This document shows positions 47,718 through 61,743 of a stretch of 64,000 nucleotides of DNA, piece by piece. The position numbers and the translations under genes were made by a program. The notes beneath the pieces are model-generated. The model was not told the origin of the DNA, made no database searches, and saw only the letters and a list, made by a program, of their open reading frames with translations. Source of the DNA: Gymnogyps californianus (lineage: Eukaryota > Chordata > Aves > Accipitriformes > Cathartidae); assembly GCF_018139145.2 (NCBI RefSeq), contig NC_059477.1:34885502-34949501 (forward strand), written 5' to 3'. Each line of letters starts with the position of its first letter. The first letter of the stretch is position 1.

Positions 47718-50700
47718 CTGGATGAGGTAAGAGGAATGGAGAGAAAAAAGAACATTTTGGTAGATATAAATGAATGTTCAGCAATGAATACATAATTTCC
47801 TCAGGCTCAGAACAGTCTACAGAATAATTCAGCATGAGTTTTCACCAGCATTGGCTTCATATTTCCTTTTATTATCAATTTGGACAAACTAAGCAAACTT
47901 TTAATACTTATGTCAAGCCAAATTCTTTCTTTGAAATTGTCTTCCCAGTTGAAATGTTTCTATTCACTTTAAGAAATATTATTACATTCCTCAGAATCAT
48001 ACAGGAGACAAGTTTTATAACAGTTGAATAGATAAAGAAATTTTGCATTAATCCCATTCTATCTAATAAAATCATCTTTTTTTCTAGCTGTGAAATTAGA
48101 CACACTTCTGCAAGTACATACAGCACAGTACATACATCATAAATGTAAGTTACAGCTTTATATCATAGTGTGAGAACATACTGGAAAAGCAAAAATAAAT
48201 AGCAGACTGCTGTTAACTTTTCTCAGCTTGCTGACACTGTTTCTGACTCTGACACACAAACATTTTACCTCAAGTGTGCTATACATATACCCTTTATTTT
48301 CAAGTCTAGGCTCCTCCTCCTTCTCCTGTGAGTAACAGACTGGACAGACAGTCCTTTCCTCCTTCACTGCCACTTCTCAGCCTTGTCTGCTTTTCCTTCC
48401 CTGCTCACTTTGTTGCAAAGAATTTCAAGTTCACTCATTTTGTGAGACTGAATTCCAGGCTCCATGACAAAGTGCAATAAAAGGACGATAAAGGCCAAAA
48501 AACAAAACAGAACAAAAAACCAAACAAAAAATACTTTGGAGAAATATGGGGATGGCAAAAAGGGCAGGAGACAAATACAGTGATGATGAAGAAGGTTTAT
48601 GACATGGTAATTCTTATGTACTCAGACGTATGCCACAACGGGCTATATGTCTGCCTTTCTCCTTTCAGCCAGGAGACCTTCAAGCACTTCGCTGCAACAC
48701 AATTTAGGTACGCGTTGTCCCAAACTTCTTCATTGGCTCTATCTTCCCGGGTTAATAAGAAACAAACATCCGAGATACTAACAAGCCAAAAGCTACAGAT
48801 GGGTATAAAAAGCAGAACCACAGCTACTAGCATTTCCTGTAACAATGCTCTTAATCCTTTTTGTCCATATTCCTGCATTCCTCATTTTCCTGAGTTGTCA
48901 ATGCCTGTGACCAGACTCGTATTTCAGCTATAATCGTCTCAGAGTTGTAGTCTTTTTCTTTACTTTTTCGTTAAATTACAATGGCCACATATGTGCTTGC
49001 ACAGCTTAACAATGGAATCAAATAATATCAATATTATGCATCATCTTGATTCACACTAAGAAAATGCAGCTAACAGCACTAGAGAAGCAACACACAATAG
49101 AAATTTTTGTTACATGATTTCATCAATGTACACTGATATACGGAGTCTCAGGGACTGCTAACATGAAGCAAATATATTTCCACCAAAGACCATTTTAAAA
49201 GCCTAGTCATTTATCATTCTCTTATACTTCTGTGATAAAAGACTTATGGGAAAATACTAACCAGAGAGCAAAGTTTTATTATCACTATTACTGCTGTTCT
49301 CTTTGCTTCTAAATTACCATTTGAAATAGATTTCCCTATGAGTCCCCAAACTAATGGCTTTTCTTGATTTTTAACAGTAGCCACTTCATGATTTCTGCTG
49401 CAGAAAGCAATAAAGCTGAGTTTTTTTCACACCACGAGCAATGCAATGATTTTAACCATTACTGGGAATCAAGGGTGACTTGGAACAAAGTTCTTTATGG
49501 TCAGAAATTCAAAACTCGGCAGTGAGTTCAAAACTGAAGTAAAAATAGTTGATTCAGTTTGAATAATCCAGAATGTACTGACCAGTAATTACATTTACAG
49601 TTTTATAAATAATATTTGATACAGTTGAGTATTTATAGGAAGCTGACGTATGACCCAGCATTAACATCAAAAGAAAACAAGGATTAGAGAATGCTGGACA
49701 TATCAAGCTTTTGAAATAATATCGACAAACACGTGTCAATGTATATTTCCACAGTAAAAAAGTACTTTTTTTTCTAAAGTAAAAGAAACAAATACAAGTA
49801 ATAACAAGGCATGGTTAATTGCTTAACCAAGAAAAACAAAATAATTTAGCCAAGTACTTGCTATTTAAGTGAACTAAAAATATTCCTATCAGACTAAATT
49901 ACAGATATCGTAAGTAGTGGGAAACACTCTATTGACTATCGCTTAGTAAGGAGCGATTTCTTACAGTTGACAATCTCTTCTTATATAAATTGCTTTCAGG
50001 AGATTACAAAACAAGCCTACTTGATCAAATGATTCTATTTTATTTAAGCTTCTTTAATTAAATGAGCTCAATCTAATTGATTTTTGAAGATCAGAAGTAT
50101 CATTTTTGCTTCTCTCCCCCCTTTTCAGGCTGTTCGTATTTTTAATGGTGAAGATACCCGTAGTGTCTAGTCTCTGCAATGAAAAACTTTTATTTAAAGC
50201 CATCATCGCCAGTCAAAGTACAGGATTAAGAACTACTTGTTTTATGACTGAACCATGAAAAGGTCTTTAATCCTGTTATTACTAGTTAGCAGGCATTGCT
50301 AATTCCATTTGACACGTTTCAGATAAGTAAATATCTCAGAAGGAATACTCACTGTTGTGCCACTGATTGCCGGCTTCCTCGCTTTATCCCCCATTCATTT
50401 CATAAAGCGGCTTTGTCTCCATCCTCAACCAGTTCTCAGCCACCCTCTGAACACCCATCCTCACAATCCTCTTAGTCTACTCTGTCATCTGAAGTTTCCC
50501 TTCTCTCCACATCACTGGTGACACATGTTCTTTCAACTTTGAAAGCTACCTCAAAGAAAAATTTTTTTCTTCTTCAACATATGAATTCGAAAATCTTAAA
50601 GTTCTTGAAAAACTTCAAAGCCACCCAGCAGCTCTCTCCCTAGCAAGCCTCGAGCTCATTGCTTACTTGAATTTAACATTAAAAATGATGAATTTATGTT

Positions 50701-53700
50701 CCGTTGCAAAACATTTATGAAATACAACCATTCATGTTCCTCCACATAACTAAACAGCATGTAAATGCACATCGATGATTTAGGGTTGGCGTACTGGCAA
50801 GTATCGCTCTGCACTGCCTGCAGCATTTCGAAAGATCACTATCCCCATCCTTGAGCCTGTAAAAACATCTTAGAAAGATTCACCATTATGGTTAGTCATT
50901 TAATCTCATCTGTAATTCTGAATATTTGTTATATTTCAGGAGGTGCCATTTTCCACATGAAGCCCACAAACTGCTGTTTGTACTGACAGGAATGGCTTCG
51001 TGCCTTCATTCCTACAATGATGCTGCCTAACCCCTGCAGTCAGGATTGCATTCCCCTCCATTCCTGAACATGCCAAAGTGCTCATCTGTAATTATTTAAC
51101 TCATTCACCTCTCGGAAATAAGGACTTGGGAGTTAAAATGTTGATTTCTGCAGCAAAATAGGCAGCAGAGTTGTAATAGGAGTGACAACATTATCGTGAG
51201 GGCTACTAGTATTGGCCTGAGAGGCTCTTTGCTTTGCTCTCTGTAAATCCAGGCTGTGGATTCAATTAAGCACAAGTACTTTGCGTAGCCACAAAAACCA
51301 ATCTCCCATGTGACATTACTGCTAGAGCAATGCAGCCAAGAAAGACATTTCTAAAAGGCATACTCATTGTGAATTCTTCTTCCCAGTATAATATTTCTAT
51401 GGTACAAATGTACCTCATACATAACTCTAAATATACTGAAATTTTAATAGCTTAACGCTTGAAATTAATTTTGTTCACAAGATTGTGAATAGATCTTCCT
51501 CGCTTTTGTCTAGCGTTTGCACATACAACACTGACCAGCAGCTCAGTGTCTTGCCTTCGTGTCCCTCTGAAATAGCCGCAACTAGAAGAAGCGTGCGCAA
51601 CAACTATGGTTTTACCAGAGAGCAGTGAAGTGGGCTTTTTCTCCCCAGTTAGTTCTCGGCTCCCATTTGCCTGCTGTGGCCCCGACACCACTCCATGCTC
51701 CTCCTGCTGCAAGAGGTGGTGTCAAATGGGAAGTGACTTTAGGAGGAAAACAGACACTGGTTTTATTTTATGTGGATTATCACAAGCCCACCAACTAAGA
51801 GTAGAAATGGAACTATTCCTCAGCTGAAACATGCAAAAAATCCTACACCAGGCCCCAGAAGCAGAGGAAGTCCTTAAATATCATGGTGAAACTCTCCCCT
51901 CTCTGCAAAACACTGGAGTTCCTTTTATTTGGTTCATACATTTTTAGCCTTCTTGCTCAATTTAAACATTGCCACCAATGCTTTCTGGTGAAAACAGTAT
52001 CTGTAGGAAACTCCTTACAATTGTACTTTATGCTACACTAAAATATATTTCCAAGCTTTTATTTCAAAAACACAAAGACTAGATGGAAATTTTTATCTTT
52101 TCAGATGGTGGCTGCTGCTGCTGCTTAGCTGCAGTACAGTAATACATAGAAGCTGAATTTATGAGCCACAATTTGGTCTTTAAAATTGAGTGAAAGAGCA
52201 AGAGGCTGGGAGAGAACTCAGACTACCACTTTTCCTACAACAGAGACTTAAACTCTCAAATACCGCAAGGCAGACAGCAAATCACAACACTGGGATAAGA
52301 ATTATTGATCAAACAAAAAAATTATTGTTGGAGCAGAATCTTGCAAATACATGTGCCTAAAATCCTGACTCCAGTAAGTAAAACTAAACATGTGCCCAAA
52401 GGTTTCCAGGGTGGGGACTTCACATACTTCATCACTTTGTATATTGTGTTTTGGGCAATGTCACATAAACCAAAGAATTCCCTTGCTAGTCTATCTCCAC
52501 TCAGGTATTTGGGAGCAAGTAAAAGTAAAAGGGCTTTTCTTAGTATACACTTGGGTCTAATTACTACATCATGAGTACTAAAATGTTGACTGTAACTACT
52601 CTATCTTCCAAAACTGCTAAAAGAGGAGATGCTAACTGTGTATCAGACAGGTATTCTCATGAATACATCAGTGGCTTTGTGCCCAAAATGCTTTCACAGC
52701 TTTCAGGCATGACGATAAGAAAATAAATTGAAAAAGGCACAAAGTGGAACCAAGCTATGCTATCTTATATGAAAATTATTATTACACTTTTTTTAACCTC
52801 TTCTTTTCACCACCTATTTCCCAGGTATTTTTAAAGTATTTGAAATTATTTTTTAGCTCAGACCCTTAGTTAGTAATGCTGTAAATGGGGATAAATATCA
52901 AAATCTATGGCCTTCAAAATTATTTGACTTTTTGTTTTCTCAGAGATTTTGCACAGCTAATCATATCAAGCCTTAAACCAAATGAAGAAAAAAACACAGC
53001 ATTTCTTTAATTATTTCATTATTTTCCAATTAATGAAAAACATCTGCAAGAATGTTTTGGATTAGTGAGAGATTAATTCTTGATAATGATCACATTTATT
53101 TCAACTGACTGTGAAGAATTTGAGGCTCTGCTTGCTCTAATGTTCTACCTACAGCACTAATCCTTCTCCTTCTTCCCCATTTGTCAGCCTCTAAACTATT
53201 TTTTCATAAACCTTTTTCTAAATTAATTTCTTCCAAAACACTTATTTATTGTTTGCAACATGTTTCACAATTACATGATTGTATTTCAAGCTGAGGTCTT
53301 AAGCAGAGCACCCAGTCCGAGCAGTTAGTTCCAGATGGCAGGCAGCTGTGAAAACATAGAGACATCTAATCCCACAGCTGAACGGCAAACCCCGTGCCAA
53401 TAGCTGGAGAGGCCCCCTGTGTGTCTTTAATCATTTCAAACACTACAGGCAGAGAAAAGCCACTAAATTACAGAAAAATACTCCACTTTTTCCCTTTAGG
53501 TGCTGCACTGAAGCCTTCTGCATGGGCATATTCAGCCTCAATCACTCCTCTGATTGCAGGGTAGCGTATCTGCAACAGTTCAAGCTTTTTATTCACCAGT
53601 TGGGCAGCAGCAGCAGTTTGCCTGGAGCTGTGTGGAGGTCACCACGCGATCGCTTACCTTGCACAGAAGCAGTGAGTGTGTGCGAAGCAGGGCTTTGAGC

Positions 53701-56065
53701 TCTCTACCAAAGCAGGGGCAGCTTCTCTACCAGAGGCTGCCAGCAGCGGGTTAGCCCTGGCAGTTGAGACAGAGTCACTATCAGATATTTGCACGTGTCT
53801 TAGAAATTCATCCAGACACCAACGTTGAGACTTGTACTTATATCCAAAAGCCCAGTTTTCTTCAGGTGGAAGAGAAATAGAGCTGCAGCCCTTGCTGACA
53901 AAACCTATCTCCTTCCCTGGAACCAGTCATCAGTCTCACTTGCAGAGAAAAGCTACCAAACTGAGAGGCAAATTTCTCTCAAACCTGACATTAAGGAGGT
54001 AGACTTAACAATCTAGTATTAGTCCTTTATCTAACTTACGCATGGATAAATGTATTTTTATATGAATATAATAAGGTAGCTTACCATGCAACAAGTTCTT
54101 AAAATAAGATTATACACACACTAACCGTATAGGTATAATGTATTGCCACTGCTGTTCCCCAATACGAGAGGGAACCATCTTGGGTCTAGAAGCAACATTA
54201 CTCACTCATGTCATGCTTTGCCCAAGCTGAAGGTATGTCTCCCCACTCTGTAACACAACCAGGTACTTGTTGGCCTGTGTCACACTTCTTAGTGTAGTGT
54301 GGCCACAGTTTAAAAGCCATGAGAAGGTACAGCTGTCCTGTAAGGCACGTTTGCAGATCCCCAGTCTAATATTTCCACATTACCTGATGTGAAATGATAG
54401 CAGAAGTCACTAATAACTAACATATAAAACAGAAGAAAATTAGTTAGCACAGCCTTTAAAATTGTCTTGATATTTATCATAGGGAAAACTTTGACACCTA
54501 TCCCATAATGGTTAATATATCAGGGACTTATTTTCCTAAATTAATGAGTGAATCTTTCTAATTAATCCTCCAGAGTTTGAGCACGGCAGTTTGACTTCCT
54601 GATTGATACCATCAGTACAAATACATTTTGCCATCAATAATAATAGAAATATGTAATGCAAACTGCAAGCGTCAGTGGGCTTTGCAACCACGATTTACCC
54701 TTACATAAGTTTTAACAGCTCCTGAAATTAACTTTTCAAGATAAAAAGCGAATACTCAGAATCCAGCATCTTGTCTTGAAGGAAAGAAATGGTGGAGCAT
54801 GACTAATGGCATGCTTTGTCATTACGTGGATTCATCAGAACAAACACCTAGTTCAAGGAAGGTGCCAACCAAACTCTAAAGCTACTGAGCAGATACAGCT
54901 GGAAAGGAAACAAAGAAGGCACCTTATCAATACACCTTTGGTTAAAAAAAAATACCCATACAACAAGCACTGGTCTCTTCCTGTACAGGTGAGTGTCCTA
55001 CCTGTGAACTGAGGAAATCATCAGATTCTTCCACAGACTCTCTGACCAACAAATATATAAATAACTATTCCAACTTGGAACAACTTCAGTGCTCCCACTT
55101 AATACCCTAGAGAACATGACAGTCTTCCTTACCTTTCACACAGGGAATATGAGCTACGACAAGACTAAGGAATTTCTGATTATGGCCAGAAGGAGACCTT
55201 TAGGCATTCAGGAAATGCTTCTGCTGCAGAACTCTGGCAGTTGCTAATGACAGCGCTAAAGACGTCGACCTAAAGCATCTTCAGGCAGCCCATCTCTGGC
55301 TATATTCCTGTGTGACCTTGGCAAGGACACACAGTTCGCCACTCTTTGGACTAGCACAGGTGTCTTCAGAGCCCAACGTTCTGCGTAACAGACCACTCAA
55401 CTGCACTTTTTGCTCTATGCAGAGGGGTAAGTATTTTTACTGACACAGAAACAAGTGTCATCCTGTGCACCCATATAGATAGTCTGGCTAACCAGCTGAC
55501 TCCACCATCATCATGGCTGATAGCTACATCTCAGCATAGGATCTATCAGACTTCTTCATTTCCTAAGCATAGAGCAAAATTCCATCCCTTCTTATTGTGA
55601 GACTGCCAGCTAATTAGTTGGATAATTAATTCTTCAAAAGCTTCAAGATGTTTCTCCATCTGGGCTCGCCTCTTACCATTTGTTCTGTCTCCTGTCTTAC
55701 CATACATTAACCAGGGCCAAATCCAACTGCCCTTAGTTAGATCAGTCACTAAAATTTCCAGATGAAATATGTTTTCTTGCTAACAACTGTTAATATAAAT
55801 AATATCAGCTATTCATTAGACAGAAGAAAGTCAAATAAAGAATACTTTCTTAGTCGCTCAGCAAATTTTGTACTTTGCTCTTCAGAGATCAAACCATGAC
55901 TTCTCCAGTTTCAGGTACAATACTAAGTTGGCACAGCACTGTTTTGCAGTTTAACCTCATACTGGGAAGAGAAAGAAGATCCCATGACACACGCAGCAGC
56001 TCTATTTCTCCTAGTCCTGATTTAATATTGAAGCATGCGGTGGAAGAAAACACACAGCAATGGGG
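47718..56065. other. DPP10 upstream intron sequence, no recognised element
   Basis: I searched the minus strand for the preceding blade exons (segments like VLQYAAWG and VSPDLKYVLLAYD) and did not find them. The sequence is AT-rich with no transposon recognised. Confidence 0.7.
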
Positions 56066-56185
56066 GAATCATAGAATAGAATCAAAGAATCATAGAATCG
56101 CTTAGGTTGGAAAAGACCCTTAAGATCGTGGAGTCCAACCGTTAACCTAGCACTGCCAAGTCCACCACTAAACCCTATCCCTAAG
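56066..56185 (-). mobile_element. CR1 LINE 3' tail fragment, about 120 bp
   Basis: On the minus strand it reads AGGGTTTAGTGGTGGACTTG through GGTTAACGGTTGGACTCC to TTTTCCAACCTAAGCG and ends in ATTCTATG-type units. It has the same 3'-end type as the CR1 at 30648, but is severely 5' truncated. Confidence 0.93.
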
Positions 56186-59100
56186 AATGAGAATAACTTG
56201 TTATGCTACCTAGACCACAGCTAAAGGAGTGCAATAGGTAAGTACAGTTTAAATAGCTTTCATATAGCCAGTTTAACCAGCACTTAACTAGCAGTTAAAA
56301 CCCAGAGTCGAAGATACTGGCACAGAGCCCTCACACATAAATGTTATAAGGAAAAATTAGCTTGAAGCTAAATAGCTTGATCAAAACTTGCTTGGCGGTG
56401 TTTATACTGCATGATAATATGTATGCATACATATTTTATATATATCCAAAGAGTCAATATTCTTTTCTTGAACAACATGGTGTTTCATATGCAAAGTTCA
56501 GCACAAACAAGTGATCTTAAATAAACAAATAAGTGGTATCTTAAATGAAATAGTTCATTTTAAAATTATTTTGAAGTGATTTTTAGAAAAAAAAATGTGG
56601 TTTCAATTCCTACTGCTGTTTTCACCACAATTACGGAAAATGCAGATATCTATGCACTTCCTTTGATTTGTAAATAATATTGGAACTAACTTTGGATTAC
56701 AGGAAGAAATTAAAATCAAACCCCTGCATCCACATGGAAACCATTTGGGTGCAATTTTTCAACACTTGCTGTCAACATAACAAGTTTGGTTTTCATTTAA
56801 GTACTTAACATATTTGTTAACCACTTTCTGGTTCACAGATCTGAAAAATTATACAAGTAGCTCCACTTCAGAAACTTACAATTAGTTTTCACCAATTTAA
56901 AAAATATTGCAAATCAGCCACAGTATTTGTCAATGCATTACCATTACAAATAAATACCTGGCTTGGCATCTTCTCTACCACTGTTCAGCATCCTCCAAAG
57001 CTCTGATAGATGCATTTTTTCTAATAGAGCCACTGATTACGTTATTCGTAGTCACAGTGTAATGTCTGTTCTCTTCTTCAAGTCCAAACTGAACAAACAT
57101 TTTCTTGTCATCTATGATTTCACTTACTATACCCCTGGGACTTACAGACTTAAATTGAAATTGCCAGACCATTATTATACCCACTGCTATACAAGATGAG
57201 TACCCCTTTCTGCCCTTTTCCCTCGCCAAAATCTCATTTAGTTGAAGCAGCTTCCCACTGAAGAACAAGGTGTACTTAAGATTACGTGTTTTGTGTGTCA
57301 ACGCAACAACAGTATAACTGCTATTTTCTTTTTTCCTCTCACAGAAAAAAAATGCTCATTTTGGGAAGAAAACGCTTTCTAACATCATCCAGAACTGGAC
57401 ATACAGTGTTATATAGGAACAGTTGTTTATTATACCCAGTTAGAAGTTCCATGAGGGCAATCCAAACCTCCTGATCCGTATCAAAGCTCCTCTATGGCCA
57501 AGAGCCACAGGGCACATGCTGCAGTGAGCCACAGAAACCCTTCAGGTCTCTATTTGGTTGCAGGAAAGAGGTGGCTTTTCCTGTGTTCTGTGATGAACTG
57601 GTGTTGTGATGCCATTTGGCTTGTTTCTACCTACAGCTTGAGACTCAACACCCATCTTCACCATAACTCTACTGAAGAAAGTAATGGCACAGGGGTCACT
57701 CAAACTGCTCATGGGTTGCATGCATGGTAAGGAAGATGGGTACACCACCAGTCTTCCTGTGACAATGCTCTATACATGGGTGTTTCCAAGTTAGGTGTCG
57801 ATGTACTGTTCCATACATGTGAAAGTGAGATCCGTTGTATACAAAATCACATGGACAAACCAGATTTCTAGGGGGTACTTTGCACATGCTTGAAAACTAG
57901 CAAGATAAAGGGTCAGTATCTGCCATTCTTGCCCACGGTAATAAGCTGTGGAAGAAGCTCCATGGTAATGAACTGGGACACTCACTCATTGAGAGGCAAG
58001 TAAAATGCAAGGTCGCAAACTATTACCCCAAACAGTTATAATGCATTTCACTGGTGCGACTGATTATTCTGCTGATGTCTTTCGTACAGGTCCTGCAGCG
58101 GTCTCCAGAACCAAAGAGAATTACTGTATTTTGGATAATATAAAACACAGGAAAGTGGCTCATAAAGCTTTTATAAGTGTGAATTTTGGATGGTTAGAGT
58201 ATTCATTAGTGACTTCGTCAGTTACAATTATGCAGACTTTTTCCAAAATCCTTTTTTTTTTTTCATATCTTACAAGTTTTCTACGTACGTTACAGGATGA
58301 CAATCCAAAGGAAAGTTTTATGGAATTGTATTGTAAAGCAGCTTTATGTTATATCCCTTTCCTCTACATTATATCTGTAGTCTATTTAGATTGTGAGCTC
58401 CCATGGACAGGGATTGCAGGCTAAAATGTCCGATACAGTTTGCAACACAGCTGCTTTGCGAGTCTCCAGTAGTGCAGAATGGCTCTGATCTCCTCTCTGC
58501 AGATTTTTTTCTTTTGCAGGTCAATCTATGCTGGTATAAAATTTTCAGAGCTGTTCAGTTCTGACTTGGTCCAGCTCTTACCCCATAGTTCCATGTGCAC
58601 CACAGACCACTAAATTATGCAGATACTGGACACAGCAGGTACCATCAGCTACCTAAGCAAAGCATGGCAGTAGACAAAAATCTACCTTTATATGGTCTAT
58701 GTTTCAAAACCATCAAACACATTGCAAATGAGGCAGAAAACAAATAATAGATAATAACAAAATGATTATAATTGTAAGCAATAATAACTATATTCACTCT
58801 TAAAGGTACCAATTTTCTAAAGATTGTGATTGACCCAGACAGAAATTTTCTCAGAGGAAGCTTTCAAACCTTTTGGTTATGTTGTAATTAAGGCAGAGGG
58901 GAAGTAGCTGTTGATCAGTATGAAACATGGAGACCTCAAAACACATACATTCCAATGTCATATACCGCGGGGTTTTTTTGTCATTTACAATATGTTAATT
59001 TTATTTTTGCAGTCATCAAGCTGCCAGACATAGCATGAACAACAGAACACGGAAGCAACACTTTTCTGCTGTCTAGATTAATGCCACTGCATCACAGTAA

Positions 59101-61131
59101 TGTGTTAGCACAATCGTTCCTGAACAACTGCAAACAATCTACAAGGCTATTATATTTAATTGCTATTTAGATAGTTTATAAATCTACTGTAAACAATAAT
59201 GAGGATGCACTCATAATGCAGCTATAAGATTAGTTACTAATGCCATGAAACAAACCAGGCCATGAACTCACATAGTATCAGCAACTCCATGATAACTCAG
59301 ATGTTTATGTCCTTGATTTCCAATAAAAGTGAGGAAGCGTTGCCCTCTTTTGTTTAGACACACATTAATTATGTTGCCTTTCCAATGATACTGGATCATG
59401 ATGTTCACTGAATTCACACAGTGCCTAATCCCATGATAACTTACTCATGAGTGCAAACATTGTGCTATATGTTATATAAACAAAATCACATATATATGAA
59501 CTACGACCTATGCAAAAAGCTACTTAATAAATCTTTGTGATTGCACAGAAGATTACAGTACAACTGCCTTGCCCCCACGCTGATAGTCTGGATCTACTGC
59601 TTCCTCCCCGTGGAGCTGCCTGAAGCACTATGCTGGCTGCAGCACTGTGCAAAATGTCTTTGAGGGATTGGACTGCTCAGCCCTTTGGTCTTCGTCTGTG
59701 TAAGTGATGTGTATAACAGACTTATCTATAAACAGTGTATGCTCAGGAACTCACACTCCTTGTTCCTCGCATTTACTGATAGCTTCTGACTAATGAACCA
59801 GCATGGAAGAGCGTGGACAGAAATGTCACTCTTACATGCCTGTGTTGCTCCTACAGACTTATAAGAAAATCATAACCTGCCCTTACCATAAAATCTTTTA
59901 AAATGATCTCTGATATTTCGAAGGCTCATCTCACACTGATATCAAGCATGCTATTATGCCCAGACTGATCAATCTGCAACAGAAGCTAAAATGAAAAATT
60001 TTCAACCTATTTACTCCGGAAGAAAAAAGCCAATGTTGGGAGATGGGAAAATATCGAAGATAACTGTCTGGACTGGGTGCCAGAAGGAGGAATTTTCTCT
60101 GTTTTCTTTGACAAAATGTAAGAAAGTAGCAACTTAACGGCAAGGACCAAAGTAAAAAAAGAGAATTGAAAGTGCTGTGTTATAAAGTCGTATTTACATT
60201 TTCTACTATTCTTACGGTGGTATATGATCCCTGAGAACTTTGTACATTATTCAAATGCGAAGCAGAGCACAATTCCTCTGAGCACCTTCTACGTAAGAAA
60301 CCCAAGCAGGGTTTAACACAAAGCTTTGTCCTTTCAGCTACTATTGCTGACCCAGCCTATCTTGTCATGGTACATGTGCCTTCATCTCCCCACTGTGCAC
60401 AGTGTTCAAGTTGCCAGTTGTCTTTATGATGGGCTAACATTTTAGTGGATGACATCTACCTGTAAAAACTCCACGGCCATTTACCACTTCACTCAGATAG
60501 GGCATTCAATGCAAGAAAGCCAGTTTGACTTAAAATATCTCACTGGAATGAGACAAATAGGAATAAGAAAATTCTGACTAACTCTTATAATAGCATTTCT
60601 GTTTAGGATAGTTTAGAGTCTGTGAAGCATCACTTGAAAATAACTATTTGCTTTCTTTCCACACAAAACTTCTCTCTTCTATTTCTGTAGATGCACTGGC
60701 ACCTGCCATAAACGGTGAAGTAAAAATATGCAGTGTTCTGCAATACCATCTATATGACCAATATCTATTAGTCACTACTGATCAAGCCCTGCTCATATAT
60801 ATAACACATTTATATGAGCACATGAATACTATTAGTGTATTACTTCTTCACCACACCCTAGCCCCCAACTAAAGTGATAAATACTTTGATCTGCACAGGT
60901 TTTTGTTCTCCTCATTAATGCTGTTTCCACCAGCTTAAAACAGACCTTTCTAATACCAGTTTGTTTCCACAAAAGTAAGCGTTTTAAGTGTTGACTGATT
61001 GCTGGGTCCTTCAGCCTTCTTTCCTCCCTGTCATCAATGCTTTGTTTTCTCTTACAAATCATCAGTATACCTGACTTTTTAATCCTTATTCTCCAGGGCT
61101 GTCCTGGCCTTGAAGCTGTCAGTGAATATAC
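56186..61131. other. DPP10 upstream intron sequence, no recognised element
   Basis: AT-rich with no coding exon or transposon recognised. Open frames near 56975-57301 and 58005-58424 have no known protein content. Confidence 0.65.
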
Positions 61132-61136
61132 ACTCC
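61132..61136. repeat. Target-site duplication actcc (left)
   Basis: An exact 5-bp copy of 61739-61743. Confidence 0.93.
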
Positions 61137-61401
61137 TGTCCTGGTTTCGGCTGGGATAGAGTTAACTCTCTTTTTAGTAGCTGGTACAGTGCTGGGTTTT
61201 GGATTTAGTGTGAGAATGATGTTGATAACACTCTGATGTTTTAGTTGTTGCTAAGTAGTGTTTTATCTTAAGCCAAGGACTTTTCAGTTTCCCATGCTCT
61301 GCCAGCAAGCAGGTGTGCAAGAAGCTGGGAGGGAGCAGAGCCGGGGCAGCTGACCTGAACTAGCCAAAGGGATATTCCATACCATGGAACGTCATGCCCA
61401 G

Positions 61402-61409
61402 TATATAAA
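61402..61409 (+). promoter_or_regulatory. LTR TATA box
   Basis: TATATAAA in the same context as in the LTR at 11419. Confidence 0.7.
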
Positions 61410-61604
61410 CTGGGGGGAGTTGGCCTGGAGGGGCGGACCGCTGCTCGGGAACTAACTGGGCATCGGTCAGTGGGTGGTGAGCAATTGCATTGTGCATCAC
61501 TGGTTTTTTCCTTCCCCCCCTCCTTTTTTTGTTGCATTCCTTTTCATTACTATTATTATTATGTTTCATTATTACTATTGTTAGTATTATATTTTACTTT
61601 AGTT

Positions 61605-61610
61605 ATTAAA
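61605..61610 (+). terminator. LTR poly(A) signal ATTAAA
   Basis: ATTAAA at the conserved family A position, with a T-rich tract about 30 bases on. Confidence 0.55.
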
Positions 61611-61738
61611 CTGTTCTTATCTCAACCCACAAGTTTTACTTTTTTTTTCCTTTGTTTTCCTCCTCCTCACCCCACTGGGAGGGGGAGGGGGAAGCGGCTG
61701 CGTGGTGCTGAGTTGCTGACTGGGGTTAAACCACGACA

Positions 61739-61743
61739 ACTCC
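61739..61743. repeat. Target-site duplication actcc (right)
   Basis: The right-hand copy of the 5-bp duplication. Confidence 0.93.

Larger units (their letters stand above)
61137..61738 (+). mobile_element. Solo LTR (602 bp, family A), antisense to DPP10
   Basis: It starts TGTCCTGGTTTCGGCTGG and ends GTTAAACCACGACA, with an exact actcc duplication. It is colinear with the LTR at 11419-12026 with scattered substitutions and small indels, including about 10 extra bases before GGGCATCGGTCAG. TATA is at 61402-61409 and ATTAAA at 61605-61610. No internal retroviral sequence remains, and the tRNA-like insert is absent. Confidence 0.95.

Noticed and set aside
56975..57301. 108-codon minus-strand frame as a possible upstream DPP10 exon
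   Set aside because: No resemblance to the DPP10 tail, membrane segment or first blades.
58005..58424. 139-codon plus-strand frame
   Set aside because: Composition is that of translated AT-rich intron with poly-Phe from a T run; no recognisable domain.
11419..61738. The two plus-strand family A LTRs as the ends of one huge provirus
   Set aside because: They are 49 kb apart, each has its own perfect and different target duplication (caatg, actcc), and the DNA between them is the DPP10 gene. They are independent solo LTRs.
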